From NCBI GenBank assembly GCA_947259485.1, contig CAMYLU010000006.1:124001-188000 (forward strand): a stretch of 64,000 bases of DNA. The letters run 5' to 3'. Shown in pieces: positions 1 to 7,695 of the stretch. The stretch is from an uncultured Gammaproteobacteria bacterium (GTDB lineage Bacteria > Pseudomonadota > Gammaproteobacteria > GCA-001735895). Within the stretch, counting starts at the first letter, position 1. Each line of letters starts with the position of its first letter. Under the pieces are notes generated by a model. That model did not search any database. It had not been told where the DNA came from and was given only the letters and a program-made list of their open reading frames with translations. The position numbers and the translations under genes were made by a program.

Positions 1-232
1 AGCGTTTCCGGTTAGCGTCTTTGTCCCGAAAATTGATCCGCGGCATGCGTAACTTTTTGCCGACATTCTGCATCAATCGGTATCCGTTGTGCGGCGGCCT
101 GTCGGTCAGGTGAACCCGGCCCTTGCTGTCAACGTACCTGTAGATCTCAACAGCCTCACTCGGCTCGCTAGCCACGCAGCCAATTGACAACATAAGGGCA
201 AACGCCAGTGTTTGACGGGAACATATTCGCAT
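1..232 (-). CDS. DUF4124-type exported protein, partial
   Basis: Reading the minus strand from the ATG at 232 gives a signal peptide ending in a lipobox-like LSIGC, then a short IYRYVDSKGRVHLTDRPP segment. That segment is typical of the DUF4124 domain (a small periplasmic beta module, often before a lytic transglycosylase or alone). The gene runs off the left edge, so the rest, including any catalytic domain, is not visible. The cysteine at about residue 19 could make it a lipoprotein, but ordinary cleavage is also possible. The next gene to the right is divergent. Function unknown beyond envelope localisation. Confidence 0.65.
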   Translation of the reverse strand, partial: MRICSRQTLAFALMLSIGCVASEPSEAVEIYRYVDSKGRVHLTDRPPHNGYRLMQNVGKKLRMPRINFRDKDANRKR

Positions 233-330
233 TTAATAAGGTTAGACCATTATTTCCGTTATTGCCCCGGCAATAAGGGTAAATAGGGTTGTGGTAGCAT
301 TTGGATTATAACTATCAACCTGGACTACCA

Positions 331-1425
331 ATGACTAATTTTCTCAAAGCTGCCCTTGTACTGATTTTGATCGGTTGGCAACCAGGTTTGATCGCTGGTG
401 AGAATGCGGAGGTTCCTTTAACCGAGGCGACCCCGGAATCACAAAACCTGGACAGTGCTCTGCTTGAACAGGCGGTTGCGGAGATAGTCGAGGGAAAATA
501 TGGCGACATGGATGCTCTGCTGGTATTGCGCAACAATTATCTGGTGCTCGAGCACTACACTTCACCGTTGTATCACGGTCGAGACTATCGTCGCTCGGCC
601 AAGTCAATCACCAAAAGCGTAACCTCGGCACTCGTCGGCATCGCGCGGGGCCAGGGGAAGATGCCTCCCCTGGATAGCAATCTGCTTGAGCTTTTTCCGC
701 AGTATACGGATATTGCCAACATGGATACGCGAAAACAGAAGATTACGCTGGAACACGTATTGTCGATGACGGCCGGCTTCGAATGGGATGAATTTGCCGT
801 AGGGGATACCAGTGAATTCAAGATGATGCGCAGCGAGGACTGGATCAAATACACGCTGGATCAACCCATGAGTCATTCACCCGGTGAAAAATGGGTTTAC
901 AATGGCGGTTGCACGATGATGTTATCCGAGATACTGCAAAATGCCACTGGAACCGAGGTCACAGATTACGCCAGGAAATATCTGCTTGACCCGATTGGCC
1001 TCGAAAACTGGAGCTGGGCTCTCAACCGCCAAAATCTCACCAACACCGTTACCGGACTCGCGATGAGTCGACGCGACATGGCGCGCTTCGGCGTTTTGTT
1101 TTTGAATAATGGCCGCTGGCAGGGCAAACAAATCGTGCCTGAAGAATGGGTCAGGAAATCAACCAGCGTACAGGTGCTCGGTAAAGGCGACTACTTCCCC
1201 TACGCCTATGGTTATCAATGGTGGCGCCTGCAGGACCAGGAACCCACCGTGGGCATGCTTGCGGTTAACGATGTCTTCTTCGCCCTGGGATTCGGAGGAC
1301 AGTTTATATTTGTAGTGCCTCACCTTAATATGGTTGTGGTATCAACCGCATCCAACTTCGGACCCGACGAAGCCCTCTTTTTTAAGCTGCTGCGCGATCG
1401 TATTTTCCCCGCAGTTTTGAATTAG
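331..1425 (+). CDS. Exported class C beta-lactamase-family serine hydrolase
   Basis: A 364-residue protein of the beta-lactamase/penicillin-binding transpeptidase-like family. It has an N-terminal hydrophobic signal (LKAALVLILIGWQPG), the SxxK nucleophile motif as SITK about 90 residues in, a YNG motif (VYNGG) for the second active-site element, and a GFGG turn in place of the KTG/HxG strand. These are seen in the sequence; family members act as esterases, D-amino peptidases or 6-aminohexanoate-type hydrolases, and most are not antibiotic resistance enzymes. The ATG at 331 is preferred over a TTG 30 nt upstream because it starts directly at the signal peptide. It stands alone, with about 200 nt of spacer on the right. 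The substrate cannot be told. Confidence 0.85.
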   Translation: MTNFLKAALVLILIGWQPGLIAGENAEVPLTEATPESQNLDSALLEQAVAEIVEGKYGDMDALLVLRNNYLVLEHYTSPLYHGRDYRRSAKSITKSVTSALVGIARGQGKMPPLDSNLLELFPQYTDIANMDTRKQKITLEHVLSMTAGFEWDEFAVGDTSEFKMMRSEDWIKYTLDQPMSHSPGEKWVYNGGCTMMLSEILQNATGTEVTDYARKYLLDPIGLENWSWALNRQNLTNTVTGLAMSRRDMARFGVLFLNNGRWQGKQIVPEEWVRKSTSVQVLGKGDYFPYAYGYQWWRLQDQEPTVGMLAVNDVFFALGFGGQFIFVVPHLNMVVVSTASNFGPDEALFFKLLRDRIFPAVLN

Positions 1426-1626
1426 CTGTCCCCCGCCCATTAGTAATGGCTGCCTTGACAAGGATAAGTAATGAGCAGATTCTGGTCTTGTATTTCGCTT
1501 GACCTGAATGTTAACGTCTATCCCTGGAGTTTGAATCTTTGGGCTATTGGGAAGTTCGAACTGAACAGGGCTAGAACTCTATGTAACATTTGGTGAATAA
1601 CTATTATAACGATTCGGAGAGCAGTG

Positions 1627-1845
1627 ATGAACGAGCCAGTAAAGCGTCTGGAAGCGCTTGTGCAAGAACAACGAGAACTAATCAAGGAATTTGAAAGCGA
1701 GAACCGGCGTCTAAAAACAATCGTACAAACCTTGAGAGGTCGAATACAAGACCTGGAACAGCAACACATCGTGATTGACAGGGAGATTGCCGAGATACCA
1801 ATTGGCTTTGATTTAATTCCCGAGGATGATCTGAATAGACACTAA
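1627..1845 (+). CDS. Small coiled-coil protein, unknown
   Basis: A 72-residue protein starting at ATG 1627 with a GGAGA ribosome site 6 nt upstream. Residues 3-55 are an almost unbroken charged heptad-like helix rich in E, R, Q and L, so it probably forms a coiled coil. It resembles SlyX-type small coiled-coil proteins in size and composition, but I do not see enough to name it. It faces a minus-strand gene whose stop is only about 40 nt away. Confidence 0.6.
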   Translation: MNEPVKRLEALVQEQRELIKEFESENRRLKTIVQTLRGRIQDLEQQHIVIDREIAEIPIGFDLIPEDDLNRH

Positions 1846-1887
1846 TTCGGAGCATGTGAAGGATATCCGGATAAAGGTTTAAAGTTA

Positions 1888-2517
1888 TTAAAATCCGAAC
1901 GGGTCATCAGACAGCAGAATGCTGACATAAGGTGCATAGGTTAAAACCGCACCTTGCAGTGGTCCCAGGTCGTCGAATGCCTTTACCAGCTGAGCAAAAC
2001 ACGACTCGTTTTCGGGTTCCGCTTTTAATGCTTCCAGGGCAGTGAGCAAAGGTTTGATCTCTTCGGCATCCAGGTGTCGCTCCAACATCTGAATTGCAAT
2101 GTCGATATCCTCGACTCTAACCGGTTTTACCTTTGTTTCAATTCGAACTTGTTCAGATTCATCAAATTCCGGCGGCTCTTCAAAGACATTGGCAGCCATG
2201 CCCTCGGGCAGAGAGCCGGCCTTGAGCCCGGCAAACGAATTGTATTCCTGACGGGCTCGCCGCTTGAGTTCCTCTACAAAGGCATTGAATTCTTGCGAAT
2301 TGGGTTTGTCTATCAACAACGACAGTAACGGGCCGCATTTAACACGGCTGTGAAACTCGAGGAACGGCTCATTCACCGAGGGTTCGGGGTTGAGTATTGA
2401 CAGGTCCACGGTCATTTTTTCTTCTTTTAATGGTGACTTGATTCGAAAATTAACCACGTCATCTTCAATTTCGAATTCCCTGCTGCCTTTTAAAAATTGT
2501 TTTTGTACGAGTTTCAT
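1888..2517 (-). CDS. Conserved hypothetical protein, unknown
   Basis: A 209-residue soluble protein, acidic in its second half. The start at ATG 2517 (MKLVQKQFLKG) is preferred over one 57 nt upstream because a GGGA ribosome site lies just before it and the upstream residues look non-coding. The N-terminal 70 residues look like a beta-rich module (alternating short hydrophobic strands); residues 130-200 are helical with repeated LEAL/LTALEAL segments. No catalytic motif is visible. It is a lone minus-strand gene. Confidence 0.6.
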   Translation of the reverse strand: MKLVQKQFLKGSREFEIEDDVVNFRIKSPLKEEKMTVDLSILNPEPSVNEPFLEFHSRVKCGPLLSLLIDKPNSQEFNAFVEELKRRARQEYNSFAGLKAGSLPEGMAANVFEEPPEFDESEQVRIETKVKPVRVEDIDIAIQMLERHLDAEEIKPLLTALEALKAEPENESCFAQLVKAFDDLGPLQGAVLTYAPYVSILLSDDPFGF

Positions 2518-2755
2518 GTTCCCTACGGCCTTAGATTCGGTTTCGACGGTTAAAACATAATGCACTGATCGCAATTCCCATTCAATGCGATATTAAGTGC
2601 ATAAAAAGGACTGATGGGATTTCTAAACTGTTATTGATATAATCCCATTCTTTAGAAAGCTTTTTATTGATCCTGGATAGTTTGTGAATTAACAAATTTC
2701 AGTGCTGACTATACCGGACGATTTTCAACAGAATAATGATTTATAAAGGTGATTT

Positions 2756-2917
2756 GTGAGCGAGCAAAAGAAAGAAAGACCCAAGGTTCCGGATGGCAAA
2801 GCACGCTATCTCGTTACCCGCCAGATGAAAGCCAATGAAAAGGGCTTCGTCGGTTACGAAACCATCTGGGAATCATTTCATAAAGAGGTCAAATACGAAA
2901 CACCTAAACGTCCTTGA
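2756..2917 (+). CDS. Small basic protein, 53 residues, GTG start
   Basis: A short gene with a GTG start at 2756 and a strong AAAGGTGA ribosome site about 5 nt upstream; it ends at TGA 2917. The product is charged (KKERPKVPDGKARYLVTRQ at the start) with a compact C-terminal half containing GYETIWESF. A rho-independent terminator follows 60 nt later, which supports it being a real transcription unit. Function unknown. Confidence 0.55.
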   Translation: MSEQKKERPKVPDGKARYLVTRQMKANEKGFVGYETIWESFHKEVKYETPKRP

Positions 2918-2978
2918 TCCTGCCCGGCCGTGCTAACTCGCAAGGGTGAGCGCAACCCAGTTAAGGAAAAGTTCCGCG

Positions 2979-3015
2979 AAAACCGGTGAGGAATAAATTC
3001 TCACCGGTTTTTTTT
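2979..3015 (+). terminator. Rho-independent terminator
   Basis: A 12-bp perfect stem (AAAACCGGTGAG pairing with CTCACCGGTTTT), a 9-nt loop and a run of T. It ends the small plus-strand gene and may also act as a weaker stop for the minus-strand SlyD-like gene. Confidence 0.85.
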
Positions 3016-3107
3016 GGCCTGCTGCGAATGCGGCGTTGGAATCATTTGGCGAACCGCTCCCGTACTGTCTTTGTTCAGACAGGGCTTTACTCGCGAGACC
3101 CGCTTGA

Positions 3108-3623
3108 CTAGTTAATCGGCACCTGGGTGACACCTTCGAGATCAGGGCCTTCTTCTACCTTGCCGCCATACTGAATTTCTTCATCCGTCGCGTCACGAAC
3201 CAGTAATATCTCCAGGCGGAAAATGACTTCACGTCCGCACAGTGGATTGTTGCCGTCGATAGTCACCGACCTTTTATCGACACGGGTAACCAGGAAAGTT
3301 TTGGTCTGTCCTTTCTCGTTTTCCATCAGGATAGACATGCCAACCTGATGATATTCTTCAGGAACATCCTGGATGCGTTCGGTAATCACCAGGGATTCGT
3401 CACGCGGTCCATATAGCTGGTTGCAATCGATGGGTACTTCAATCACTTCACCGGCTGATTTGCCTTCCAGTTCCACCATGACTGCCGGAGCCAGCACCTC
3501 GTTGGTGCCGTGTACGTATCCCAGGGGGTATTCCACCATGGTCAGTACGCCGCCGGATTTCTGGTCGATGACCTTGTAGGTCAACTCGACATACTTGCCA
3601 TCTACTATTGTCTCGTTACTCAT
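3108..3623 (-). CDS. SlyD-like FKBP-type peptidyl-prolyl isomerase
   Basis: A 171-residue cytoplasmic FKBP-fold prolyl isomerase/chaperone. The seen SlyD-type signature is a YPLGYVHGTNEVLAP core followed by an insert-in-flap segment with VDGNNPLCGREVIFRLEI, close to the VDGNHPLAG motif of the family. It lacks the histidine/cysteine-rich metal-binding tail of E. coli SlyD. It is 12 nt downstream of a 116-residue unknown gene on the same strand, so the pair is probably one operon. The pair lies just behind aprMBA, separated by a terminator; help with folding of the metal-loaded sulfur enzymes is an inference only. Confidence 0.85.
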   Translation of the reverse strand: MSNETIVDGKYVELTYKVIDQKSGGVLTMVEYPLGYVHGTNEVLAPAVMVELEGKSAGEVIEVPIDCNQLYGPRDESLVITERIQDVPEEYHQVGMSILMENEKGQTKTFLVTRVDKRSVTIDGNNPLCGREVIFRLEILLVRDATDEEIQYGGKVEEGPDLEGVTQVPIN

Positions 3624-3635
3624 ATGCGTTAAACC

Positions 3636-3986
3636 TCAGAAAATCGAAGCTGCAAAAATCTTGATATCGCCTCTTTCATAGCCAATGACCATACGTCCCA
3701 GCCATTCACCTTCTTTCTTGGTACTGCGCACCCGGAACAGGCAGGTCACGTGTTCACCTCTGCGGATGAAGCCTAGAAAATCGTATTCCGGCATAAGGTT
3801 TCGAGTCAGTTCGCTTTTGGCAAATTGTTTGCCCAACTCAACTTCATTCAGACCGAGCAGCAGGTCATAGGAAAAGTTCAGAATGAATTTTCCGTACTGC
3901 CCCTTGTTGGAATACTTGATCAGATCATCCCACATGGGAAAAGCGACTGCCTCAAGCTCTTCATCGGTCTTGTCAATAATATTCAT
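3636..3986 (-). CDS. Unknown 116-residue protein paired with SlyD-like gene
   Basis: A small cytoplasmic protein with no signal peptide or membrane segment. Residues 1-60 are mostly helical (TDEELEAVAFPMWDDLIKYS); residues 70-116 look like an antiparallel sheet (FLGFIRRGEHVTCLFRV, EWLGRMVIGYERG, DIKIFAAS), which gives a compact NTF2- or cystatin-like outline, without proof. It precedes the SlyD-like gene by 12 nt and follows the aprMBA terminator. I do not recognise the family. Confidence 0.6.
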   Translation of the reverse strand: MNIIDKTDEELEAVAFPMWDDLIKYSNKGQYGKFILNFSYDLLLGLNEVELGKQFAKSELTRNLMPEYDFLGFIRRGEHVTCLFRVRSTKKEGEWLGRMVIGYERGDIKIFAASIF

Positions 3987-4062
3987 ACATACTCTCTACA
4001 ACAAACTACCGTCAGTTGCCGATATCCCTGCCTCCCGTGGGGAAGGGATCAATGCTACAAAC

Positions 4063-4094
4063 AAAAAAGATCAACAGCATGTTGATCTTTTTTT
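4063..4094 (-). terminator. Bidirectional-type terminator after aprA
   Basis: A perfect stem (AAAAAAGATCAAC with GTTGATCTTTTTT) and a 5-nt loop, with T runs on either strand. On the minus strand it lies about 110 nt after the aprA stop and would separate aprMBA from the two downstream genes. Confidence 0.85.
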
Positions 4095-4202
4095 CGCTCG
4101 GGGAGAAGTCGATGATCCCTCCCCGGGTGACTTAGCGCGAATATTGCTTTAGGCCCAGCCTGGCATTTAGCCCGACTGTCCCGGTGCTATCACACGGGAT
4201 GC

Positions 4203-6116
4203 TTATGCAACCTCTGCGTCGGAAGATTGCTCGTCCTGCGCGTTAGCGGATAGCTCCTCGTCGCCCACGAGGTGGTAGCAAGGCGCTTTTTCCATGGTGT
4301 ATTCGCCGGTCTCCGGATCACGACGGGAAACGGTCAGTACGTGCCAGTTTTCGTCATCCAGTTTCATGGCGTCGCCACGGTAGTAGTAACCCGGCCAGCG
4401 GGTTTCCTTGCGGAACAACGTGTGCTGTACAACGGACTCGGAAGCAAGTGTACGATGCTTCAGTTCCCATGCGCGCAGCAGTTCGTGGATGTCCTTTGCA
4501 GCAATCTTCTCGAGGTCCTCTTCCAGCAGCTTCAGTTTCTTCAGGCCGATAGACAAAAGCTTGTCGTTGGTCATGTAGTTAACGGTCGAACCACCGGCAT
4601 ACTCATCCATCAGCTTCTGCAGGCGATCCAGGCCCTGGCGCGGGTTGATGTAACTGGGGTTAACATCGCCGGCAACGATTTCATTGCGGTAAACCTTATA
4701 ATGTTCCATCGGCTTGAAGATCTCTGCCTTGCGACGCTCGATCTGTTCCTCTGAAACACGAATACCCTCGGCCTTGCCATCGTCGATGTATTTACAAGCG
4801 GCCTTGGCAGCCAGGCGACCTTCGGTAAACGAACCTGAAGAGAAAGCGTGCGGCGTACCACCGACGGCGTCACCGGCGCCGAACAGACCTTCGACCGTGG
4901 TCATACGGTTGTAGCCCCAGAAGTACTCGTCGGGAGATACATCTTCGGGGCCGGAACACCAGGCACCGCTACCGGTTGCATGCGAACCCATGACATAGGG
5001 CTCGGAGGTTGTCAGTTCCGGATTCTCATACTTTGGATTGACATCGGTTGCCGCCCACAAAACGGCCTGGCCAACGGTCATGCCGAGGAAGTTGTGCCAG
5101 CCGATCTCTTCCAGGTGCGGGTCCTGGAAGGCTTCCATGGTAACCATGTGGATTGGACCGCGACCGGCATTCACCTCGTTGATCAGCGCATGGTTACGCA
5201 AGCAGGTCGGGATAGGTCGGTGAGTCGCGTGTGAAAGTTCCGGATCGAGGTATTCCTTGCCGACCATTTTCTGCAGTTCAGGGAACCATTTTGATTCGTA
5301 CTCTTCACCATTACAGTTCTGAGTGTAAGTCTTCAGGTGCAGGAAGTAGGCACCGACCGGACCGTAACCGTCCTTGAATCGGGCCAGTACAATACGGTTT
5401 TCCATCTGCGTCATTTTCGCGCCAGCATTGATCATCAGGCCATAGGCTGAACCCGATGACCACGGCGCATACCAGACACGCCCCGCACCTTCACCAACCG
5501 AGTTCGGCCTGAAGATGTTGGAGGCACCACCGGCAGCAACGATAACAGTCTTGGATTTGAATACATGGTAGTCACCGGTACGCACGCTGAAGCCGACGGC
5601 ACCAGCGACACGGTTTTCCTTGCTGTCATCCATCAACAGATGGGTGACACAGATACGGTTGAATACCTGGTCAGCCGATTTCTTTGCGGCTTCAGCCACG
5701 ATAGGCTTGTAGGACTCACCGTGGATCATGATCTGCCAGCGGCCCTCGCGTAAATAGGAGCCGGACTTGGGGTCACGCATAATCGGCAGACCCCATTCTT
5801 CGAACTGGTGCACCGTCGAGTCGACGTGACGCGCCATATCGAACAACAGATCTTCGCGCACCATTCCCATCAGGTCGATACGCGCGTAACGGACGTGATC
5901 TTCAGGATTGTTTTCACCGAAACGGGTTCCCATGTAGCAGTTAATCGCGTACAGACCCTGGGCCACGGCGCCGGAACGGTCGATGTTGGCTTTTTCGGCG
6001 ATAATGATCTTCTTGTTCTTGCCCCAGTAGCGTGCTTCGAAAGCAGCACCGGTTCCGCCGAGGCCAGCACCTGCGACCAGGATATCGATGTTATCTTCTA
6101 CGATAGTTTTAGGCAT
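4203..6116 (-). CDS. aprA: Adenylylsulfate (APS) reductase alpha subunit AprA
   Basis: A 637-residue FAD flavoprotein that, with AprB, interconverts APS and sulfite plus AMP in the cytoplasm; in sulfur oxidisers it runs from sulfite to APS. The N-terminus has the dinucleotide fold (DILVAGAGLGGTGAAFEARYWG), and the fumarate-reductase/AprA-type core follows, with VIVAAGGASNIFRPNS and LFGAGDAVGGTPHAFSSGSF near the FAD site. Length fits characterised AprA (about 620-660). Its ATG overlaps the aprB stop by one base (TAATG), so the two are translationally coupled. No sat (ATP sulfurylase) gene is in the window, so the final step must be encoded elsewhere. Confidence 0.95.
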   Translation of the reverse strand: MPKTIVEDNIDILVAGAGLGGTGAAFEARYWGKNKKIIIAEKANIDRSGAVAQGLYAINCYMGTRFGENNPEDHVRYARIDLMGMVREDLLFDMARHVDSTVHQFEEWGLPIMRDPKSGSYLREGRWQIMIHGESYKPIVAEAAKKSADQVFNRICVTHLLMDDSKENRVAGAVGFSVRTGDYHVFKSKTVIVAAGGASNIFRPNSVGEGAGRVWYAPWSSGSAYGLMINAGAKMTQMENRIVLARFKDGYGPVGAYFLHLKTYTQNCNGEEYESKWFPELQKMVGKEYLDPELSHATHRPIPTCLRNHALINEVNAGRGPIHMVTMEAFQDPHLEEIGWHNFLGMTVGQAVLWAATDVNPKYENPELTTSEPYVMGSHATGSGAWCSGPEDVSPDEYFWGYNRMTTVEGLFGAGDAVGGTPHAFSSGSFTEGRLAAKAACKYIDDGKAEGIRVSEEQIERRKAEIFKPMEHYKVYRNEIVAGDVNPSYINPRQGLDRLQKLMDEYAGGSTVNYMTNDKLLSIGLKKLKLLEEDLEKIAAKDIHELLRAWELKHRTLASESVVQHTLFRKETRWPGYYYRGDAMKLDDENWHVLTVSRRDPETGEYTMEKAPCYHLVGDEELSANAQDEQSSDAEVA

Positions 6117-6598
6117 TAGTAGTAAACCCCGGCTTTCATTTGCAGTCCGTTAGATTCCAGGGTGTGCAGATCACCTTCGTCCATGCGCACATACTTTGGC
6201 TCGTTGAATAGCAATTGACTGTCACGCATTTCCTGGCTGGGTTCGGGCACATCGGCCAGTTGAGGGATGCCCTGTCCCCAGGGTTTGGTCGTGATCGGCG
6301 CCAGCAGATTCATGTCGGTTTCACCGTTACGCGATTTGATCCGCCAGGCAATGACGCCTTTTTCCTCGTCGCGGATTACCCGCACCGAGTGGCCGAGCGG
6401 GGCGAAGTCTGCATAACCGCGAACGTCAATCGCATTGTGCGGGCAGGCCTTGACGCAGGAATAACATTCCCAGCACATGTTTGGCTCGATGTTGTATGCG
6501 CGGCGCAGGGTCGGGTCGATGTGCATGATGTCCGAAGGGCAGATATCAACGCAATGTCCACAACCATCGCAGCGAGTCATGTATACAAATGTAGGCAT
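6116..6598 (-). CDS. aprB: APS reductase beta subunit AprB
   Basis: A 160-residue electron-transfer subunit with two [4Fe-4S] clusters. The two cysteine sets are visible: CDGCGHCVDICP at residues 10-21 and CWECYSCVKACP at about 42-53. The C-terminal tail after residue 80 is the arm that wraps around AprA in known structures. The ATG at 6598 follows a 37-nt gap after aprM. It passes electrons between the AprA flavin and the membrane partner. Confidence 0.95.
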   Translation of the reverse strand: MPTFVYMTRCDGCGHCVDICPSDIMHIDPTLRRAYNIEPNMCWECYSCVKACPHNAIDVRGYADFAPLGHSVRVIRDEEKGVIAWRIKSRNGETDMNLLAPITTKPWGQGIPQLADVPEPSQEMRDSQLLFNEPKYVRMDEGDLHTLESNGLQMKAGVYY

Positions 6599-6635
6599 AA
6601 TATTTCTCTCTACTTAATATTCAGTTAATACGGTT

Positions 6636-7478
6636 CTAAAAATGGTTCGGAGATTCACGCTTGATTCCAAGCCCCATGTAGGCTGGCTTGTCACCCATGT
6701 AGGTCGGGATATCCGGATACCTGGCCTGAACATCGGGGTCCGACATCTCGCCCACATCGGGCAGATTTTCTTGCGAACCGTCAGCCATGATGATTTTTTT
6801 CTGGAAAGCCGCTGCCGGCTTGAAGAACATATGCGCAAACTTGGACCAAAGCACGGTGCAAAACAGGGTCGTGGAGGCGGCGATAAAAATTGAGAAGAAG
6901 AGGATGTTCAAGGCGCCGGCGCCACGCGTGATCGACCAGATCAGGGCAAAGGTGGTGGTCATCAGCAGCGACAGGATGAACAGGTCGGCGCGCACCAGGC
7001 GGTACCAGGGATTGCCCTCGGAATTCACGTCGCAACGGATGAAGAACCAGAACCAGTAACCACCGCCACAGACCATCAGGGCGCCGATATGCCACAGGGC
7101 CACGAGCAGCCCGGGAGCACCGTCTGCAGGCGTCGGGTACCCGAAAATCAGCATTGCCGTGGCGACGATGAAAATGATAAAACCGTACATCGTCAACAGG
7201 TGTGACATGCGACGTTGTGGATTGGCGAACTCGGAAGAAGTCAAAACCTCGTTGGCCACGAGAGAAACAGCCAGTGACATCTTTTCACCGCCAGAAACAG
7301 TGCGTTTGGCGGATTTTTGCGCTTTTTGCGAGTTTTCAAAGAAATATTGCGCACTCTTTTTATGAATCACGTCGATGATGACACCGGCAATCACTGCCAC
7401 AACCATGGCGATGACATAAAACTGCATGACGGCAGGTGTCAGGAATCCCGACAAATCGTAAAACGGGTTGGTAAACAT
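6636..7478 (-). CDS. aprM: AprM, membrane partner of APS reductase
   Basis: A 280-residue integral membrane protein first in the aprM-aprB-aprA operon. About six hydrophobic helices are visible (around residues 17-38, 92-115, 124-145, 165-185 and 188-212), with a soluble proline-rich C-terminal tail. AprM is thought to link cytoplasmic AprBA to the quinone pool in sulfur oxidisers that lack qmoABC. The call rests on position, size and topology together; biochemical proof for the family is limited. Confidence 0.85.
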   Translation of the reverse strand: MFTNPFYDLSGFLTPAVMQFYVIAMVVAVIAGVIIDVIHKKSAQYFFENSQKAQKSAKRTVSGGEKMSLAVSLVANEVLTSSEFANPQRRMSHLLTMYGFIIFIVATAMLIFGYPTPADGAPGLLVALWHIGALMVCGGGYWFWFFIRCDVNSEGNPWYRLVRADLFILSLLMTTTFALIWSITRGAGALNILFFSIFIAASTTLFCTVLWSKFAHMFFKPAAAFQKKIIMADGSQENLPDVGEMSDPDVQARYPDIPTYMGDKPAYMGLGIKRESPNHF

Positions 7479-7559
7479 GGCAGCTCCGGTATGTTTAACT
7501 TCAGCGGGCCTATGCTAATGATGCTCGCTAGAATAACAAATCAAATTTTTTCCTTGGGT

Positions 7560-7576
7560 GATTAATCAAATTAATC
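7560..7576. promoter_or_regulatory. Perfect palindrome upstream of aprM
   Basis: GATTAAT-CAA-ATTAATC is a perfect 7-bp inverted repeat with 3-nt spacer, 82 nt upstream of the aprM start in the 217-nt spacer. It lies in an A/T-rich stretch and may be an operator for aprMBA. No regulator gene is adjacent. Confidence 0.4.
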
Positions 7577-7695
7577 GCTAAAAAATTTTTTTTATGGACA
7601 GTTTTTACTGAATCGATACCAGGGCATGCAAAAATAATCGCTTGAATACCCGACCAATACCCGCGAAACAGGCCAAAATACTCAGTAACGTCAGG

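Noticed and set aside
301-330. TTG start for the beta-lactamase-family gene
   Set aside because: It would put ten polar and proline residues in front of a normal signal peptide, without a ribosome site.
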